Part shown: positions 14,201-24,273 of the stretch, piece after piece | Layout of the letters: every line of letters begins with the position of its first letter | Numbering within the stretch: the first letter of the stretch is position 1 | Source: Podocnemis expansa | Lineage: Eukaryota > Chordata > Testudines > Podocnemididae | Assembly: GCA_007922195.1 (NCBI GenBank) | Contig: ML681971.1 | Span: 20,133,856-20,197,855 of the forward strand | Reading direction: 5' to 3' | DNA length: 64,000 bases | Position numbers and translations under genes: made by a program | Notes under the pieces: generated by a model | Databases searched by the model: none | Seen by the model: the letters and a program-made list of their open reading frames with translations, nothing else | Told to the model about the DNA's origin: nothing

Positions 14201-17200
14201 ATTTTTTTCCCAACTGGGTCCCGAGGAGGAAAGTTGGAAAACCACTGCCTTCAGGGTTTGCTAGCTTCTCTTGTGAATGCAGGACCTAAATATCACCTTT
14301 TATTTATAGAAATGAACTCACTTCACTGGGTTTCCCCTTCTCACTTCATGGCCTAGCTCTACCCAAAGGGCTTCCTCTCATGGCCTTGTCTACACAGCAC
14401 TTCCTGAAGCCTTGTCTACACTGACGGCAGCAAATTCACCACTGTCAATGCGCTCTTACACGTTCAATTGAGCAGACTGTCAAGATGCTCTCAATCAATT
14501 TGGAGTTTGTCTCATTGACTCCAGCCTTGTAAGAAGAGTGGCACTAAGTCAACTGGACAGCATTTCTGTTCACCTTAGTGCAGTGTGAACGGAGAAGTAA
14601 GTGGGAGTTACCAAGTTGAAGGGATATATGCAAAGTATTTTATGTACCTCACGTATGTCCCTTCAACTGCCGCCAAAAAGTGTTGCAAGTGTAGGCTAGG
14701 AATATAGCTCTCACCACAGAATCCTTAGGAGAAGCCGATCTGGATTGTTACCATATCCATATTCCTAAGGGAGCTCCTTTTTGATTCCTCCTGGTCTCCT
14801 TTGAAGGCTGTCTTATCTGGTACCCTGAGCACTTGTCTTCCTCTCTGCTTGTTTACTTTAGCTGGGAGTGCTAGGATTAACTGCCTTTCAGGCATTGGTC
14901 ATAAGGAGATGTAGAGATGGGTGCCTCCTATCAGAGTGCACCCCAGGAGCAGAGAATAGCATATCCTCTGACTCCCAATGGAAATGAAATCTGGGTATGC
15001 CATGAGTGAAACCTAGCTGGGCCCTGGCAGATTTCTCGGTCTCTGGAGGGCTCTTCTGCTGCTGAAGTTCAAAAATCAGTGGAAATGATACCTGAGCATC
15101 CTCCACTGCCTCTCTTCTTGAAGCAAAGACACCTTCCTCTCATTTGTTCCTGCCCAAATATCTCTTGAAACTTGAGTGTCATAATTTGCTACATCACCCT
15201 GTTTGTCATTCTTTGTAGGCCTTAAGTAATCAACAGAAAGCGGTGCTAATGAGTGAGAGGGTCATGGGCATAGAGCATCCTAACACAATCCAAGAATATG
15301 TAAGTATACGGAGAGAGGATTGCACATAGTTTTTGCACCTGGCATGAGTTTGACTTCAGTTTATGCCCACATATGCAAAACAGTGGCAGCCTCCTTAGCT
15401 TTGTAAAACAGTTTCTTGATAAACCCGTTCTCCCATGATGGATGGTTTCTTGGGGGCATTTCTTTTCTTTAGGTGTTCTGACAGTGGGGACAAGTTCTAT
15501 GAAAAGTGTGTCTGTTACATTAAGGCATAAGTGAATTAAGAGCAAAGTACTGAAAAATGGGTCTGTAAATTAAAACTTAGTATGAAAAAAAATTATAGCA
15601 GTAATGGGGAGAGAACAATTAGAAATGGATTCTTCCAACTAACCAGCCCATCAGTATTGTTCTGGTGTTCTTTAGAAGGATGTATTCACAGCTTCTCTCA
15701 AAAAAAAAAAATCTGATCTTGCAATTGCTCTCATTTAAATGGGACACCAGGTCTTCTAATTTTGTAAATGAATAGCTCAACCCATAAGATGATACAAAAG
15801 TCTTTGTTTTTTCTGACTGTATTTGTCTTGCTGTGTGAGAGATACTTGTTCTCTGGTTTGCAGGATGTTTTTATGGTTTGGTTTTTCTGTTGATCCACCA
15901 CCCCCTCTAGTTTTGTAAAATCCAGTGTAGCCACTGAGAAGTTATACATGTAGGTCAACTTTTGAATTCTCTTTTGAAACTACCAGAAGATCCTGACATA
16001 CATGTCATCACAACTGTGTCTTAGACAACGCATCAATGATCGTTAAAGTCGACTAGCAGATTAGTAACTGTTCCTCCTGTTTATAACCTGAATTGTCTTT
16101 AGCCTTAAAAGGACAGCTTTTCTCAGTTCCCCAAACAAAACAGGGTGGGGAGTGGGGATGGTTTATGCATACTGAGGCTGCTACAGTTTTAACACTTCAA
16201 TGTTTTGTTTTGTAGATGCATCTTGCATTGTATTGCTTTGCAAACAGCCAACTCTCCACAGCATTAAACTTACTGTACCGTGCACGCTACCTCATGTTGT
16301 TGGTATTTGGAGAGGATCACCCAGAAATGGCACTCTTAGATGTAAGTGATCCTTGCAAATAAACTTCTCTAGGCTGCATGAACTGTGTACATTTATTTTA
16401 ATTCTGTGACTAGACAATGCATCTCCATCCTTCCAATGTGCATTATTGCTCAGAGCTTCCCATTACGGTGAAAGGGACAAGTCTGCAGATGCATAGATGA
16501 TGATTGTGTGGAGTGGAAGGGTGGTCTTGTTGCTAAAGCACCGAACTGGGACTCGGGAGATGTGGGTTCAGTTCCCGACTCTGCCATAGGCCTCCTGTGT
16601 GACCCTGAGCAAGTCACCAATCCAGCTTGTACTTTGGTTCCCTTTATGTAAAATGAAGGTATTTCCTTTCTTACACCCTCTTCCTTGCTCAGACTGTGAG
16701 CTTTTTGGAGCAAAAGTTATGTGCACATGAAGCCTGCAGCAGTGGGGCCCTGATTCTACTATAACTGGCTCCCAAACAGCTCTGTGTCTTTAACTCTGAA
16801 GACTTGGTCAGGAGTCACTCTTTTGTTCTCTGATGTGTGTGTGGTGATTGCCCTTAGAATAACATTGGTCTGGTGCTGCATGGAGTAATGGAATATGACC
16901 TGTCTCTTCGATTCCTGGAGAATGCACTGGCGATCAACTCCAAATATCACAGCCCAAAGTCTCTGAAGGTGGCACTGAGGTATGGCGCTGCAGTCTGGTC
17001 ACATGGGTTGATGGTTTGGTGCAGGGATGTGACACGGTGTCATAAAGCTGGACTGTAAATCTACCCTTTTTACATTTGCTGTCGGGCCGTACTCTGGCCT
17101 GTTGAGTTCTGTCCTTGGTAAGCTGCGTACCAGCCTCTGTTCTTCAACATTGTTGCTTCCCCACTGCAGCAACATGAGCTAGATCACAAAATTCAGATGG

Positions 17201-20200
17201 ATGGCAGTGATGCCTGGAATAGCTACTTTGAAAGGCTGAGAAACAGGGGTCTAGAACTGTTGACATTTGGGACCTACTCTGATATGCTGTGTTAGGTCTT
17301 GTCCGCAAACCCGGTAAGATGATCTCTGCTGACAGTGCAAGCATACAAACAGTAAATGAAGGCTGAGAGGAGAGGGATGAATAAAATCAGTCTGTTTTGG
17401 GGACAGAGATGGAAGGGAAGCACCTGGCTGTTGATTCTTGCTGAATGATCTTGGTGACACTGAGCTCATTCACATGTCTTTCACCATTCAGGATTTTATC
17501 CTATGATGTGGCTCCTTGTGACTCTGCTGGGAGCTAAGTGTGTTTGGCACCTCTCGGGAGCAGACTTTAAAATTGTTGTCCATGGTAGAAAATGGGCAAA
17601 TATCCATTGCTGTGGATAGCTTCCATGAAAAACGGGCAAGTGTGCATTGGCTCACCCTCATGCACACTTCCTCTGAATGAAAAGAAACCTTATTAAGAGT
17701 CTGATTTTGTTTTCCAACAATTGACACATGCAAATTCTGCAAAGAACATCTTCCCCCACACCTGGATGCACTAGGATACATGCTGAGATCCAGAACCTCC
17801 CATGGAATGACGACACTAAAAATAGAGAGCCTCTTCCATTCCAAGAAAGTTAGAGTGGTTGACATTGAGCCAAGCTGACTTGCATTAGCAGCTCTCTTCA
17901 TCACTGTTGCTGCCATTTGTCAGGTGTCTCTGTGCTGGAAGAGTCTGGCTCATGGCTGGGCTAATCAAGATATTCAAATATTTGCTTTCCAAGGGAACAA
18001 ATGTGTTTTAGAAAGGGAAGGCCCCTGGGTTACTTCCTCTTCCTCTAATTACGTAGCTGGGAGAAACATCTGACCAATTAGACGTTCTTAGGGCTGTCAG
18101 CATTACCTGGAAGTGCTAAACACAGAACCTGGACCTGGATTTTTATAATTTCCCACAAAAAACTAGCGTCCTATTCTCCAAGCAGCAGAAAGTGACCCAA
18201 AATCAAAATCTCCAGTCCAGTTGGAGGCAACTTTCCTCTTTTTGGCTGGAGTGATGAGGTTTGGATCTATTTTTGCTAGTTTGTAGGTGAGATTTCTTAA
18301 ATAAATCTGGAAAGTGAACCAGAGGAAAGATAACCACTGACATGCTGTACTGAGAGAAAAGAGGTTTCCTTCTCCTTTGACCCTGTTCATTCCTTGAGCT
18401 GTGGTGGTGTGGTGTTTCCTTTGATTTGCTTTAAACCTGTTACCACTACTAGAAACACTTGTTCACACACAGTTTAGTCAGTCTGTGGAACTCCTTGTCA
18501 GGGGATGTTGTGAAGACAAAAACTACCTGAATGAGGTAAGTTCATGGACAAGAGAGCCCTTAATGGCTATTAGTCAAAATGGTCAGAAATGCAACCCTGT
18601 GTTCTGGGCGCCCTTTTGGCCAGATGCTGGGACTGGACAATCAGGGATGATCAGTTGATGGTTGTCGTGTTCTGTTTGTTCCTTTTGAAGCATTTGTTAT
18701 CCACTGTCAGAAAACAAGATTCTGGGCTAGGTGTCTGGGTCTGATGCAATATGGCCATTCTTCAGTGCTTAACACTGAGTATTGCATACATCTCTTCACA
18801 GCACTGAAAACTTCTTAATCCTTTGATTGGGCTTTCATTAAATCTAGCTGTGCATGTCTTCCTTTCCATTGCAGCCACCACTTGGTAGCCCGAGTGTACG
18901 AGAGCAAAGCAGAATTCCGATCAGCATTACAACATGAAAAGGAAGGCTATACCATCTACAAAAATCAGGTCAGTGGCATGCGCTTTCATAGCTTGTGCCC
19001 CTCAGCTTTCCAGTGCAGAGTGCATGACTGTGCTGAAACTGTCCTTCCTCTTCCGGGCTGGGGGAGCTTTGTTCTCACGAACAGCTGGTGTAGAACTCCT
19101 TCTAGACAGTCTTACCAGATTTGGAAAGCTAGTCTTTCCTTGTATTGTGACAAGATCTCCCCATTTGACTTAAAACCTCAGTGTCGCAGTAACTCATCAA
19201 TTCTTGGGATGCTCTGTCACAGGACAAATTCAGTCTGCACTGCAACATCTGCAGGCCTCATCGTTGCTGCAGGAATGTAAGATCTGATAAAAAGCAGTGA
19301 CAAGATTCAGAGTGGCATTACTCACTCTCTTTATCGCCCTTTCAAATCTCAGACACAAACCAGCCTTGTGAGGGTAGCCTCTCTTGGTTGCAAAACTCAC
19401 TGATACACCACAAACCTGCCAACATGTTCAGGCAAACCTATCTGACAAAGAAGCCAAGCCACTGATTCAACTCTCTCTCATTGACAAAATGCACAACCTT
19501 GTGGAGAAAAAATTTATAAACCTGAGAGAGAACATGCCTCTACTTGATGCAAACACAGTTTTGATAAGTTGTCTGCAGACAACACTGCATGTTACACCAG
19601 GCCATCAACACTATTCTGCAGTGAGATGAAATCCTGTCCCCATGGGTTTCAGTAGGTGAAAGCTCACATTGTCTCAAACAACCAGATAGAGCTATGATTC
19701 AGGCAGTTTGGGGTTTGCTCTGGTTTGTGATAGAATTTTCTAAATTTCTGGCCAGCTCGGAGAACACCACGAGAAGACCAAAGAAAGCTCTGAGTACTTG
19801 AAATACCTGACCCAGCAAGCTGTGGCTCTGCAACGCACAATGAATGAGATCTATAAGAACGGATCCAGTGCTAACATTGTACCACTGAAGGTAATTTGCC
19901 TGCATGAGGGCGGTCCAAGTGTTTGGCACAAAGGCAAAGCCTTGGGTTTGCTGTAGTACAGTGGCTGAACTTTGTGCTCACTGACTTGGGAGCTACTACC
20001 TGCTCTCCTGGCATTCCCCATTTTACATGCATGGGGTTTCTTTGGCAGGTAGGAGTTTCCAGAACAGAAATGACTCAGAGCAGCCTTGTATTTTAAAACC
20101 CTCCCAGTTCATGGTCTTTTGGACTCCTTACCTGTAACTCCCTAGTCAAGAATTCCTTCTGACCCCTAGGGAAACCCAAGTGTCTTGGTCTGTGGGTTTG

Positions 20201-23200
20201 CAGAAATGGGCCAGACAAATAGCACCTGACACTGCTCAGTGCCTTTTACAGATCCACTCTTTGAAACCTTTATTCGTAACACTAGGTCATGCCCTGATGT
20301 GCCATGTGCTCTTAGCTTTGAATTTTTCAGGGGGTTTCATGGTTAGGTTGCTGCAAAAAAGGACTAGGAACCTGGATGCTGCTGGGTTCCAGTTTCCTTG
20401 CCTAAGCCTAGGGGATTTGGAGACTGCCCTGCAGCATGGTCAGCCCCATCCAGAAAAAAACAATACAAAAGAATCCAGTGCTTGCTGAGGGGTGAGGCTT
20501 GGCCTTTGCCATGTCTTTCTTGTAATGTTGACTCTGCCTCCGTATGTAAATCACTCCGCCTAGCTGGAGCTCTGTAAAATGGGAACTTTAGTATTTTTGT
20601 TCTTTTGTGAAGGGTTTTGAAATCCACAGGAAGCAAGCACCACGTGAATAACTGCCTGGGCAAAGCTGGGCTGATGGGAGCCTGAACAGTGTGTTCTCAC
20701 ATCATGGCAGGGACCCGCCTGCCCATCAGGCATTAATGTGTGAAGCCTCTGCCCTTATCTGCAGAGGCACTTTATGGCAGTGACGTCAAGCTGCTCTTGG
20801 GGGAAGTAAAACAGCATCTGGTGAGAGCTGTTTGGGCCATACCATGTAGAAGCTGCTGGGTTCCTGGCTGCCTGACCCCACAGACTGTAAGGCGCTGAAC
20901 CCCTGTGAATGGGAGGAATGCACCAGGCATGCCAGCTGCAGCTTCGCACATTCCAGCTTGTTGGGGGCTCCCTCTTCCCTCCCTTTCAGCTACGGAACCA
21001 GAGAGATTAAAGTGAAACGTCTCAAGCAAGATTATGTCCACAGCTTGCATTAGGTGACATTCTCCAGTCAGGGACTAAGTTTAAACCTTTGTCTATGACA
21101 AGAGTAATCCACCCATCACCTCCTGAGGGAATGACTCAAAGCTGTGAGATGTCTCCTTGTTCCCTGATGGCAAAAAGCCTAAATCATTCAAACTTGGCTC
21201 ATGTCATTGGTCCTCTGGTTGGTGTTCAGTCCTATTAGCCTGCTCTGTATACATGAGCGCTTCTTTGGCCACCAGCTTAGCCGTATTAGTCACATGTATT
21301 ACGGTAGTGACTGAGGACCAAGAAAGATGGCCCCTGTTGCGTTAGGTGTTGTAAAAATGTATACAGAGGTACCTGATTTATCATTCAGCCCTCTTAGGAT
21401 GTAAGGCATTGTTCGCTAGTGTGAGGAAATGCTGAAGTCTCTCACTGGAGGTCTTTATTCTTGAGCGGTGGGCTTAAAAATGACTGACTAGACTTTTTTT
21501 TTTTTTTTTTTTAATCCTAGTTCACAGCCCCCAGTATGGCCAGTGTGCTGGAGCAGCTCAACATCATCAATGGAATTCTCTTCATTCCACTAAGGTAGAG
21601 TGAGGCACGTTTGCTGAGTGTCTTTTTTTATCTGGTCTTTTTCCCTATTCCAGGACCCCACTGCAGGGCTATTTCAGATCAGTCACATTGACCCCCTTAA
21701 AACCCCCTTCCCAAGGGATTATTCATCTGATCCTTTCATTTGTATTGAGCTGAGATTCTGGGTGGACTCTCTTTTGGTTGAGGGGGAGGGAGATCTAGAT
21801 AAGCCTTAAAAAAAAAAAAAAAAAAAAAAAAAGCGGGGGGGTTGGAGTGTGTTTTTTTGTTTTTTTTTTAAACTGCATTTAGCAAAAAAGACCAAACAAA
21901 CTCGTGGCCTCAGAATATTGCTGAATGCTTGGACACCAGATCTTCAAATCCCAGAGTCTGCCTCTTGGGGGTGGCAGAGACTGCCACTGCTGACTACCAG
22001 CTATAAATGAGGATGGGATCCTGGCCTGGAGCAGCAATCATTTAGCCATGCTGAGATCTTAGGTGGAGGAAACTTGTGACGGTGTCAGGGCCAGTTTCAG
22101 ATGCATAAAGTATGCTGTGTAGACTTCAGATCTTGTGATGCTAGCATGACCAGTGCCTGATGTAGATGGAACCATGGTCATTTTCTCTTTGAGAGGTGAC
22201 ACATAGTGGGGAGAGGAGTGTCCAGCAAAAAGCCCATTAGAGCCAGACAGCCTTTCAGTAGGTAGGGGACTGAAAATGATGAAGGAAACTGTTCTAAATG
22301 ATTTTCACTGTTTGTAGCTCTGCAAGCAAATAAGGATCCTACACCTTGCACTTCCTGGTTAAAGCTGGTCACTTGCAAGGTGATGAAGGTGGTTTTCTTT
22401 CAGTTCTGTTTAAAGGCTGAACTGGAGTCAGTGTCTTTTTGACGAGTCCATGGTCTGTGAGCATAATCAGTGCTTGTCCTTATTCCCAGAGTCAGACCTA
22501 GGACAAATGAAGTAACGGTTGCATCCTGGCCTTTATAGAAGAATCATAAACTATTAGGGTCGGAAGGGACCTCAGGAGGTCATCTAATTCAGCCCCCTGT
22601 TCGAAGCAGGACCAACCTCAACTAAATCATCCCTGCCAGGGCTTTGTCAAGCTGGGCTTTAAAAACCTCTAAGGATGGAGATTCCACCACCTTCCTAGGT
22701 AACACATTCTAGTGCTTCACAACCCTCCCAGTGAGAGAGTTTTTTGCCTAATATCAACCCTAGACCTCCCCCAACCATTCCTCCTACTTCAGTCATCTAC
22801 AGTCACTGAAAACAGCCTAGCTGTATCCTCCCTGGAACTCTTGTGGATGTGGTTGAAGGCCATTATCAAATTCCCCCTCATTTTCCTCTTCTGAAGACTA
22901 GACACACATTGTTCCCTCTGCCTCTCCTTTTATGTCACATGCTCCAGTCCCCTAATCATTTGTGTTGCCTTCTGCTGGACTCTGTCCAATTTGTCCCCAT
23001 TGTTTCTATGGGTGGGGGCTCAAAAGTGGACCCAGTGCACCAAATGTGGCCTCATCAGTGCCAAATAGAGGAGAATAATCACTTCGCTCAATCTGCTGGC
23101 AGTACTCTTACTAATGCAGCCCAATATGTTGTTAGCCTGCTTGGCAGTGAGGGCACATGCCTGACTTGTATAGAGCTTCTTGTCCACTGTAACCCCCAGG

Positions 23201-24273
23201 GCCTTTCCTGCAGAACTGCTGCTTGGCCAGTTGGTCCCCAGTTAGTAGCAGTGTTGATATACATCAGGCCACCTTGATGACTAACTCCAGCTTTCCAGGG
23301 GGCAAGAGTGGTTAAATAGCACAGTAGCACCCTGTAAATGCACAGGAAGCATGCAAGAAGACACTGTGGTGGCAGGGAGGGTGGGAGCAAAATGTTGGGC
23401 CAGCTGAGGGCTGGGAAGAATTTGAATGGTTGCACTCCAGGAGTAGTCCAGTGGGTCAAGTGCAGAATCAAATGTAGAGGGACATGGGAGGCTTAAACCC
23501 CTTCCTAGCTATTCCAGGCTCTCCTCGCTGAGCAGAGATCTGAGCACAGCAACACTGCAATGGTGAAGAAACTGCTGAAGTTTGTGGTAGGAGACGGAGG
23601 TGTGGGAAATCCCAGGGGCTATATGCTCCCTTATGGAGAGAGATGCGCAGAGGCACTTCGGTGGAGCAGCAGGGGTCATGCTCTGCTAAGATAGCTAATG
23701 CCAGTTTTCAGTCAGCGGGACATCTATAAACCACTGTCCAATAAACCATCACACCCTGAGGGCCAGGAAAAGAACAAGGACCAGCTGAAACTGGCTCTAG
23801 AGAGAGAGTACACCTTTTCTCCCTTCAATCCCTGAAGACAGAAACCATGTGGGAGCAGAGATGAGCTCTAATTAACCGTCTCCCTCTCCAGCATGAAGTG
23901 CAGTGGATTATCTTGCCTCTCTTGAGTAGGTCTGCAGCATTAGGCAGGTTATGGACCAGGCCCTGCTTAGCCTGTCGTAATGAGAAGCTGGAGGGAAGTG
24001 CCAATGGATTTCCTATCTTGCCCTGCCATGTCCGAGTGCCCATCCTCATTGTCTCACATTGCTAAAGCTGCTGTAACACCAGCCACCCTTTCTGCTTCCC
24101 TCCCTAGCCAAAAAGACTTGGAGAACCTTAAAGCAGAGGTGCAGCGCCGCCAGCAACTCCAAGAGGCCATAAAGAGCAGCGAAGAACCAGAAATAGAAGA
24201 CAAGGATGCAGAGGAAAAAGAGGCTGAGCAAAGCATGCCTTCGGAGGTCCCCCTAACACAGAGCTCTGCTTAA
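650..24273 (+). CDS. CLUH: CLUH, clustered mitochondria protein homolog (3' part, 18 coding exons)
   Basis: CLUH is a cytosolic RNA-binding protein that binds mRNAs of nuclear-encoded mitochondrial proteins and affects mitochondrial distribution. Exons: 650-742, 1311-2005, 3234-3451, 4287-4391, 5506-5606, 8294-8446, 9117-9179, 9864-10108, 11368-11452, 12749-12902, 13725-13864, 15219-15299, 16216-16341, 16858-16979, 18875-18968, 19756-19890, 21521-21594, 24108-24273. They total 2850 nt, an open frame of 949 residues plus TAA. In order they encode the end of the N-terminal region, the CLU domain (fragment residues about 1-263), a variable acidic linker, a central conserved region with a lysine-rich patch, a tetratricopeptide array (about 630-870), and a short acidic tail. 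The human protein is about 1309 residues, so about 360 N-terminal residues lie upstream of the window. Recognition rests on strong recalled similarity to human CLUH along the whole length. No frameshift or premature stop is seen. Confidence 0.97.
1311..2005 (+). CDS. CLUH: CLUH coding exon 2 of window, CLU domain
   Basis: This 695-nt exon is the longest in the gene here and encodes most of the CLU domain, from VHSDFTAAA to LVDAFVEH. It ends in phase 2, with the last arginine codon split across the junction. The acceptor AG sits at 1309-1310 and the donor GT at 2006-2007. The ATG at 1350 is an internal methionine, not a start, because the frame is open back to the acceptor and continues the previous exon. 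Confidence 0.96.
3234..3451 (+). CDS. CLUH: CLUH coding exon 3 of window, variable linker
   Basis: It encodes [15 protein letters not shown], then a low-conservation stretch rich in glutamate, asparagine and glycine, and returns to a conserved VKELAETIA segment. It enters in phase 2 and leaves in phase 1. The middle differs clearly from the human protein, as expected for a disordered linker after the CLU domain. Confidence 0.94.
3770..3890. repeat. Interspersed repeat fragment, unnamed family
   Basis: The core (TATCTTTTGTTGGACCAACT near 3812) closely resembles a second copy at about 39285-39345. I recognise this as a frequent reptile repeat but cannot name the family. It lies in a CLUH intron. 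Confidence 0.5.
4287..4391 (+). CDS. CLUH: CLUH coding exon 4 of window
   Basis: It encodes [19 protein letters not shown] and the [12 protein letters not shown] motif, both strongly conserved in CLUH. Acceptor AG at 4285-4286 follows a good pyrimidine tract, and donor GT is at 4392-4393. It joins with a split valine codon upstream and a split glycine codon downstream. Confidence 0.95.
5506..5606 (+). CDS. CLUH: CLUH coding exon 5 of window
   Basis: It encodes [10 protein letters not shown] through [10 protein letters not shown] and ends in phase 0. Acceptor AG is at 5504-5505 and donor GT at 5607-5608. The following intron is about 2.7 kb. Confidence 0.95.
5966..6409. mobile_element. hAT-like non-autonomous DNA transposon
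   Basis: It begins CAGTGGTTCCC and ends with GGTTGAAAACCACTAG, imperfect inverted termini of hAT type. I could not find a convincing 8-bp target duplication, so the ends may be eroded. It has no coding capacity and lies in the large CLUH intron before the exon at 8294. Confidence 0.5.
6580..6683 (+). repeat. tRNA-like SINE with CR1-like 3' tail
   Basis: A box-B-like GGTTCAATTCCC (6613-6624) is followed by a CR1-type tail (GATGATCTCACGAGGTCCCT) ending in short ATTTG-like repeats. This matches the known structure of turtle and crocodilian tRNA-derived SINEs that borrow a CR1 3' end. The 5' head is degraded. Confidence 0.65.
6700..8230. other. CLUH intron, no recognised feature
   Basis: About 1.5 kb of intronic sequence with short A-rich runs. 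I see no exon, RNA gene or clear repeat here. Confidence 0.5.
8231..8286 (+). repeat. (GT)23 then (GC)5 microsatellite at a splice acceptor
   Basis: Uninterrupted GT dinucleotides run from 8231 to 8276, followed by GC repeats to 8286. The acceptor AG of the next CLUH exon is at 8292-8293. In the pre-mRNA this is a UG repeat, a known TDP-43 binding type in other genes. Confidence 0.95.
8294..8446 (+). CDS. CLUH: CLUH coding exon 6 of window, behind a GT repeat
   Basis: Fifty-one codons in phase 0, encoding [14 protein letters not shown], then the conserved [12 protein letters not shown] segment, ending LDHIY. Its acceptor is preceded by (GT)23 and a (GC)5 run with only about seven mostly pyrimidine bases before the AG. 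The length is a multiple of three, so skipping it would keep the frame. Confidence 0.95.
9117..9179 (+). CDS. CLUH: CLUH coding exon 7 of window
   Basis: A short 63-nt exon of 21 codons in phase 0, encoding [20 protein letters not shown] and a final glutamine. Acceptor AG is at 9115-9116 and donor GT at 9180-9181. Confidence 0.94.
9864..10108 (+). CDS. CLUH: CLUH coding exon 8 of window, lysine-rich patch
   Basis: It encodes [17 protein letters not shown], the HLPADELV segment, a strongly basic patch ([12 protein letters not shown]), and [10 protein letters not shown] ending in NYFDFNLE. It leaves in phase 2 with a split cysteine codon. The basic patch is conserved in CLUH and could contact RNA; that role is inference. 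Confidence 0.95.
10462..11030. mobile_element. hAT-like DNA transposon with perfect 8-bp target duplication
   Basis: The termini (TAGACTTTCCCAACC and, at the other end, TTGGGAAACAGTC) form imperfect inverted repeats. The element is flanked by identical GTCTAGGT at 10454-10461 and 11031-11038. The interior is GC-rich and holds long C runs (about 10750-10796). Open frames inside are low-complexity artefacts. It lies in a CLUH intron. Confidence 0.8.
10750..10796. repeat. Poly-C tracts
   Basis: A run of about 24 C, a short T run, then about 18 C. The opposite strand is G-rich and could form G-quadruplexes. Run lengths may be unreliable in the assembly. Confidence 0.8.
11368..11452 (+). CDS. CLUH: CLUH coding exon 9 of window
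   Basis: It encodes [20 protein letters not shown] through KTGIQ after a split cysteine codon and ends in phase 0. Acceptor AG is at 11366-11367 and donor GT at 11453-11454. A poly-C run lies just inside the next intron (about 11467-11482). Confidence 0.95.
12380..12600 (+). repeat. MIR-like SINE, diverged
   Basis: It contains the recognisable core around TTGTGGGCAAAATAGTTGAC, then a tract like the MIR end (GAAATGGGTG near 12531). It is strongly diverged and lies in a CLUH intron. Confidence 0.45.
12749..12902 (+). CDS. CLUH: CLUH coding exon 10 of window
   Basis: It encodes [20 protein letters not shown], then [20 protein letters not shown], running into the first tetratricopeptide helix. 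It leaves in phase 1. Acceptor AG is at 12747-12748 and donor GT at 12903-12904. Confidence 0.95.
13725..13864 (+). CDS. CLUH: CLUH coding exon 11 of window, TPR
   Basis: It encodes [20 protein letters not shown] through [13 protein letters not shown], a tetratricopeptide helix pair with the usual small and aromatic spacing. It enters with a split glycine codon and ends in phase 0 at donor GT 13865-13866. Confidence 0.95.
14081..14247. mobile_element. Short hAT-like element (MITE)
   Basis: The termini CAGTGGTTTTCAAACC and GTTGGAAAACCACTG are inverted repeats. Flanks are CCTTAAGG (14073-14080) and CCTTCAGG (14248-14255), an 8-bp target duplication with one mismatch. A relative with the same ends lies at 50014-50205. 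Confidence 0.8.
14381..14700. mobile_element. Possible DNA-transposon remnant
   Basis: It starts GGCCTTGTCTACAC, repeats a similar motif near 14409, and ends near AGTGTAGGCTAGG, roughly inverted. This terminus is common among reptile DNA transposons. No target duplication was confirmed. Confidence 0.35.
15219..15299 (+). CDS. CLUH: CLUH coding exon 12 of window, TPR
   Basis: Twenty-seven codons in phase 0, from [15 protein letters not shown] to HPNTIQEY. This is the classic kinesin-light-chain-like TPR linker pattern (EHPNT). Acceptor AG is at 15217-15218 and donor GT at 15300-15301. Confidence 0.94.
16216..16341 (+). CDS. CLUH: CLUH coding exon 13 of window, TPR
   Basis: Forty-two codons in phase 0, from [20 protein letters not shown] to [11 protein letters not shown], a further TPR unit. 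Acceptor AG is at 16214-16215 and donor GT at 16342-16343. Confidence 0.95.
16515..16780 (+). repeat. MIR-like SINE with tRNA-like head
   Basis: A tRNA-like head with GTGGGTTCAGTTCCCGACTC (box B) leads to the MIR core (TGTGTGACCCTGAGCAAGTC) and a GACTGTGAGCTTTTTGGAGC-type tail. This order is typical of MIR-type SINEs in amniotes. It lies in a CLUH intron, just upstream of the exon at 16858. Confidence 0.65.
16858..16979 (+). CDS. CLUH: CLUH coding exon 14 of window, TPR
   Basis: It encodes [20 protein letters not shown] through KSLKVAL, a TPR unit, and leaves in phase 2 with a split serine codon. Acceptor AG is at 16856-16857 and donor GT at 16980-16981. Confidence 0.95.
18445..18780 (+). 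repeat. CR1 LINE 3' fragment, diverged
   Basis: It begins near GTGGAACTCCTTGTCAGGGG and continues through GGCTATTAG to a tail like GATTCTGGGCTAGGTGTCTG. This is the order of the 3' end of CR1-type LINEs in turtles and crocodilians. A GT after GAATGAG at 18536 imitates a splice donor but belongs to the repeat. Confidence 0.6.
18875..18968 (+). CDS. CLUH: CLUH coding exon 15 of window, TPR
   Basis: It encodes [20 protein letters not shown] through YTIYKNQ. It joins the previous exon through a split serine codon and ends in phase 0. The donor reads GTCAGT, a slightly unusual variant. Confidence 0.94.
19756..19890 (+). CDS. CLUH: CLUH coding exon 16 of window, end of TPR array
   Basis: Forty-five codons in phase 0, from [15 protein letters not shown] to [11 protein letters not shown]. 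It closes the TPR array. Acceptor AG is at 19754-19755 and donor GT at 19891-19892. Confidence 0.95.
19891..21520. other. CLUH intron, no recognised feature
   Basis: I see no exon or named repeat in this 1.6-kb intron apart from the T run serving the acceptor at its end. Confidence 0.5.
21521..21594 (+). CDS. CLUH: CLUH coding exon 17 of window
   Basis: It encodes [20 protein letters not shown] then FIPL and leaves in phase 2. A T run of about 19 (from 21494) serves as the polypyrimidine tract before acceptor AG 21519-21520. Confidence 0.94.
21806..21832. repeat. Poly-A run
   Basis: A run of about 26 A, followed by a G run and T-rich sequence. It may be the tail of a decayed retroposon, but no body is recognised next to it. 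Confidence 0.8.
22541..23260 (-). repeat. CR1 LINE 3' fragment (about 0.7 kb)
   Basis: Read on the plus strand it begins with the reversed CR1 3' end (GGTCGGAAGGGACCTCAGGA near 22559). It then runs through reversed sequence matching the 3' part of CR1 as I know it from birds and turtles, including the CTTCTGCTGGACTCTGTCCA stretch near 22970. Frames are broken. It lies in the last CLUH intron. Confidence 0.8.
24108..24273 (+). CDS. CLUH: CLUH last coding exon, acidic C-terminus and stop
   Basis: After a split serine codon it encodes [20 protein letters not shown], then a glutamate- and aspartate-rich tail ending [10 protein letters not shown] and TAA at 24271-24273. The tail is shorter than, and unlike, the human tail, which is proline- and alanine-rich as I recall it. 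The segment before it is conserved. Confidence 0.94.

Noticed and set aside
18482..18540. Exon-like segment ending in GAG and GTAAG
   Set aside because: The sequence is the 3' part of a CR1 element. The donor is coincidental and CLUH needs no extra residues here.
19384..19629. Open 82-codon stretch in a CLUH intron, 130 nt before an exon
   Set aside because: It does not match CLUH and begins without ATG. The flanking exons join perfectly without it.
22843..23277. Open frame of 144 codons on the plus strand
   Set aside because: It is antisense to a CR1 LINE fragment and is not a gene.
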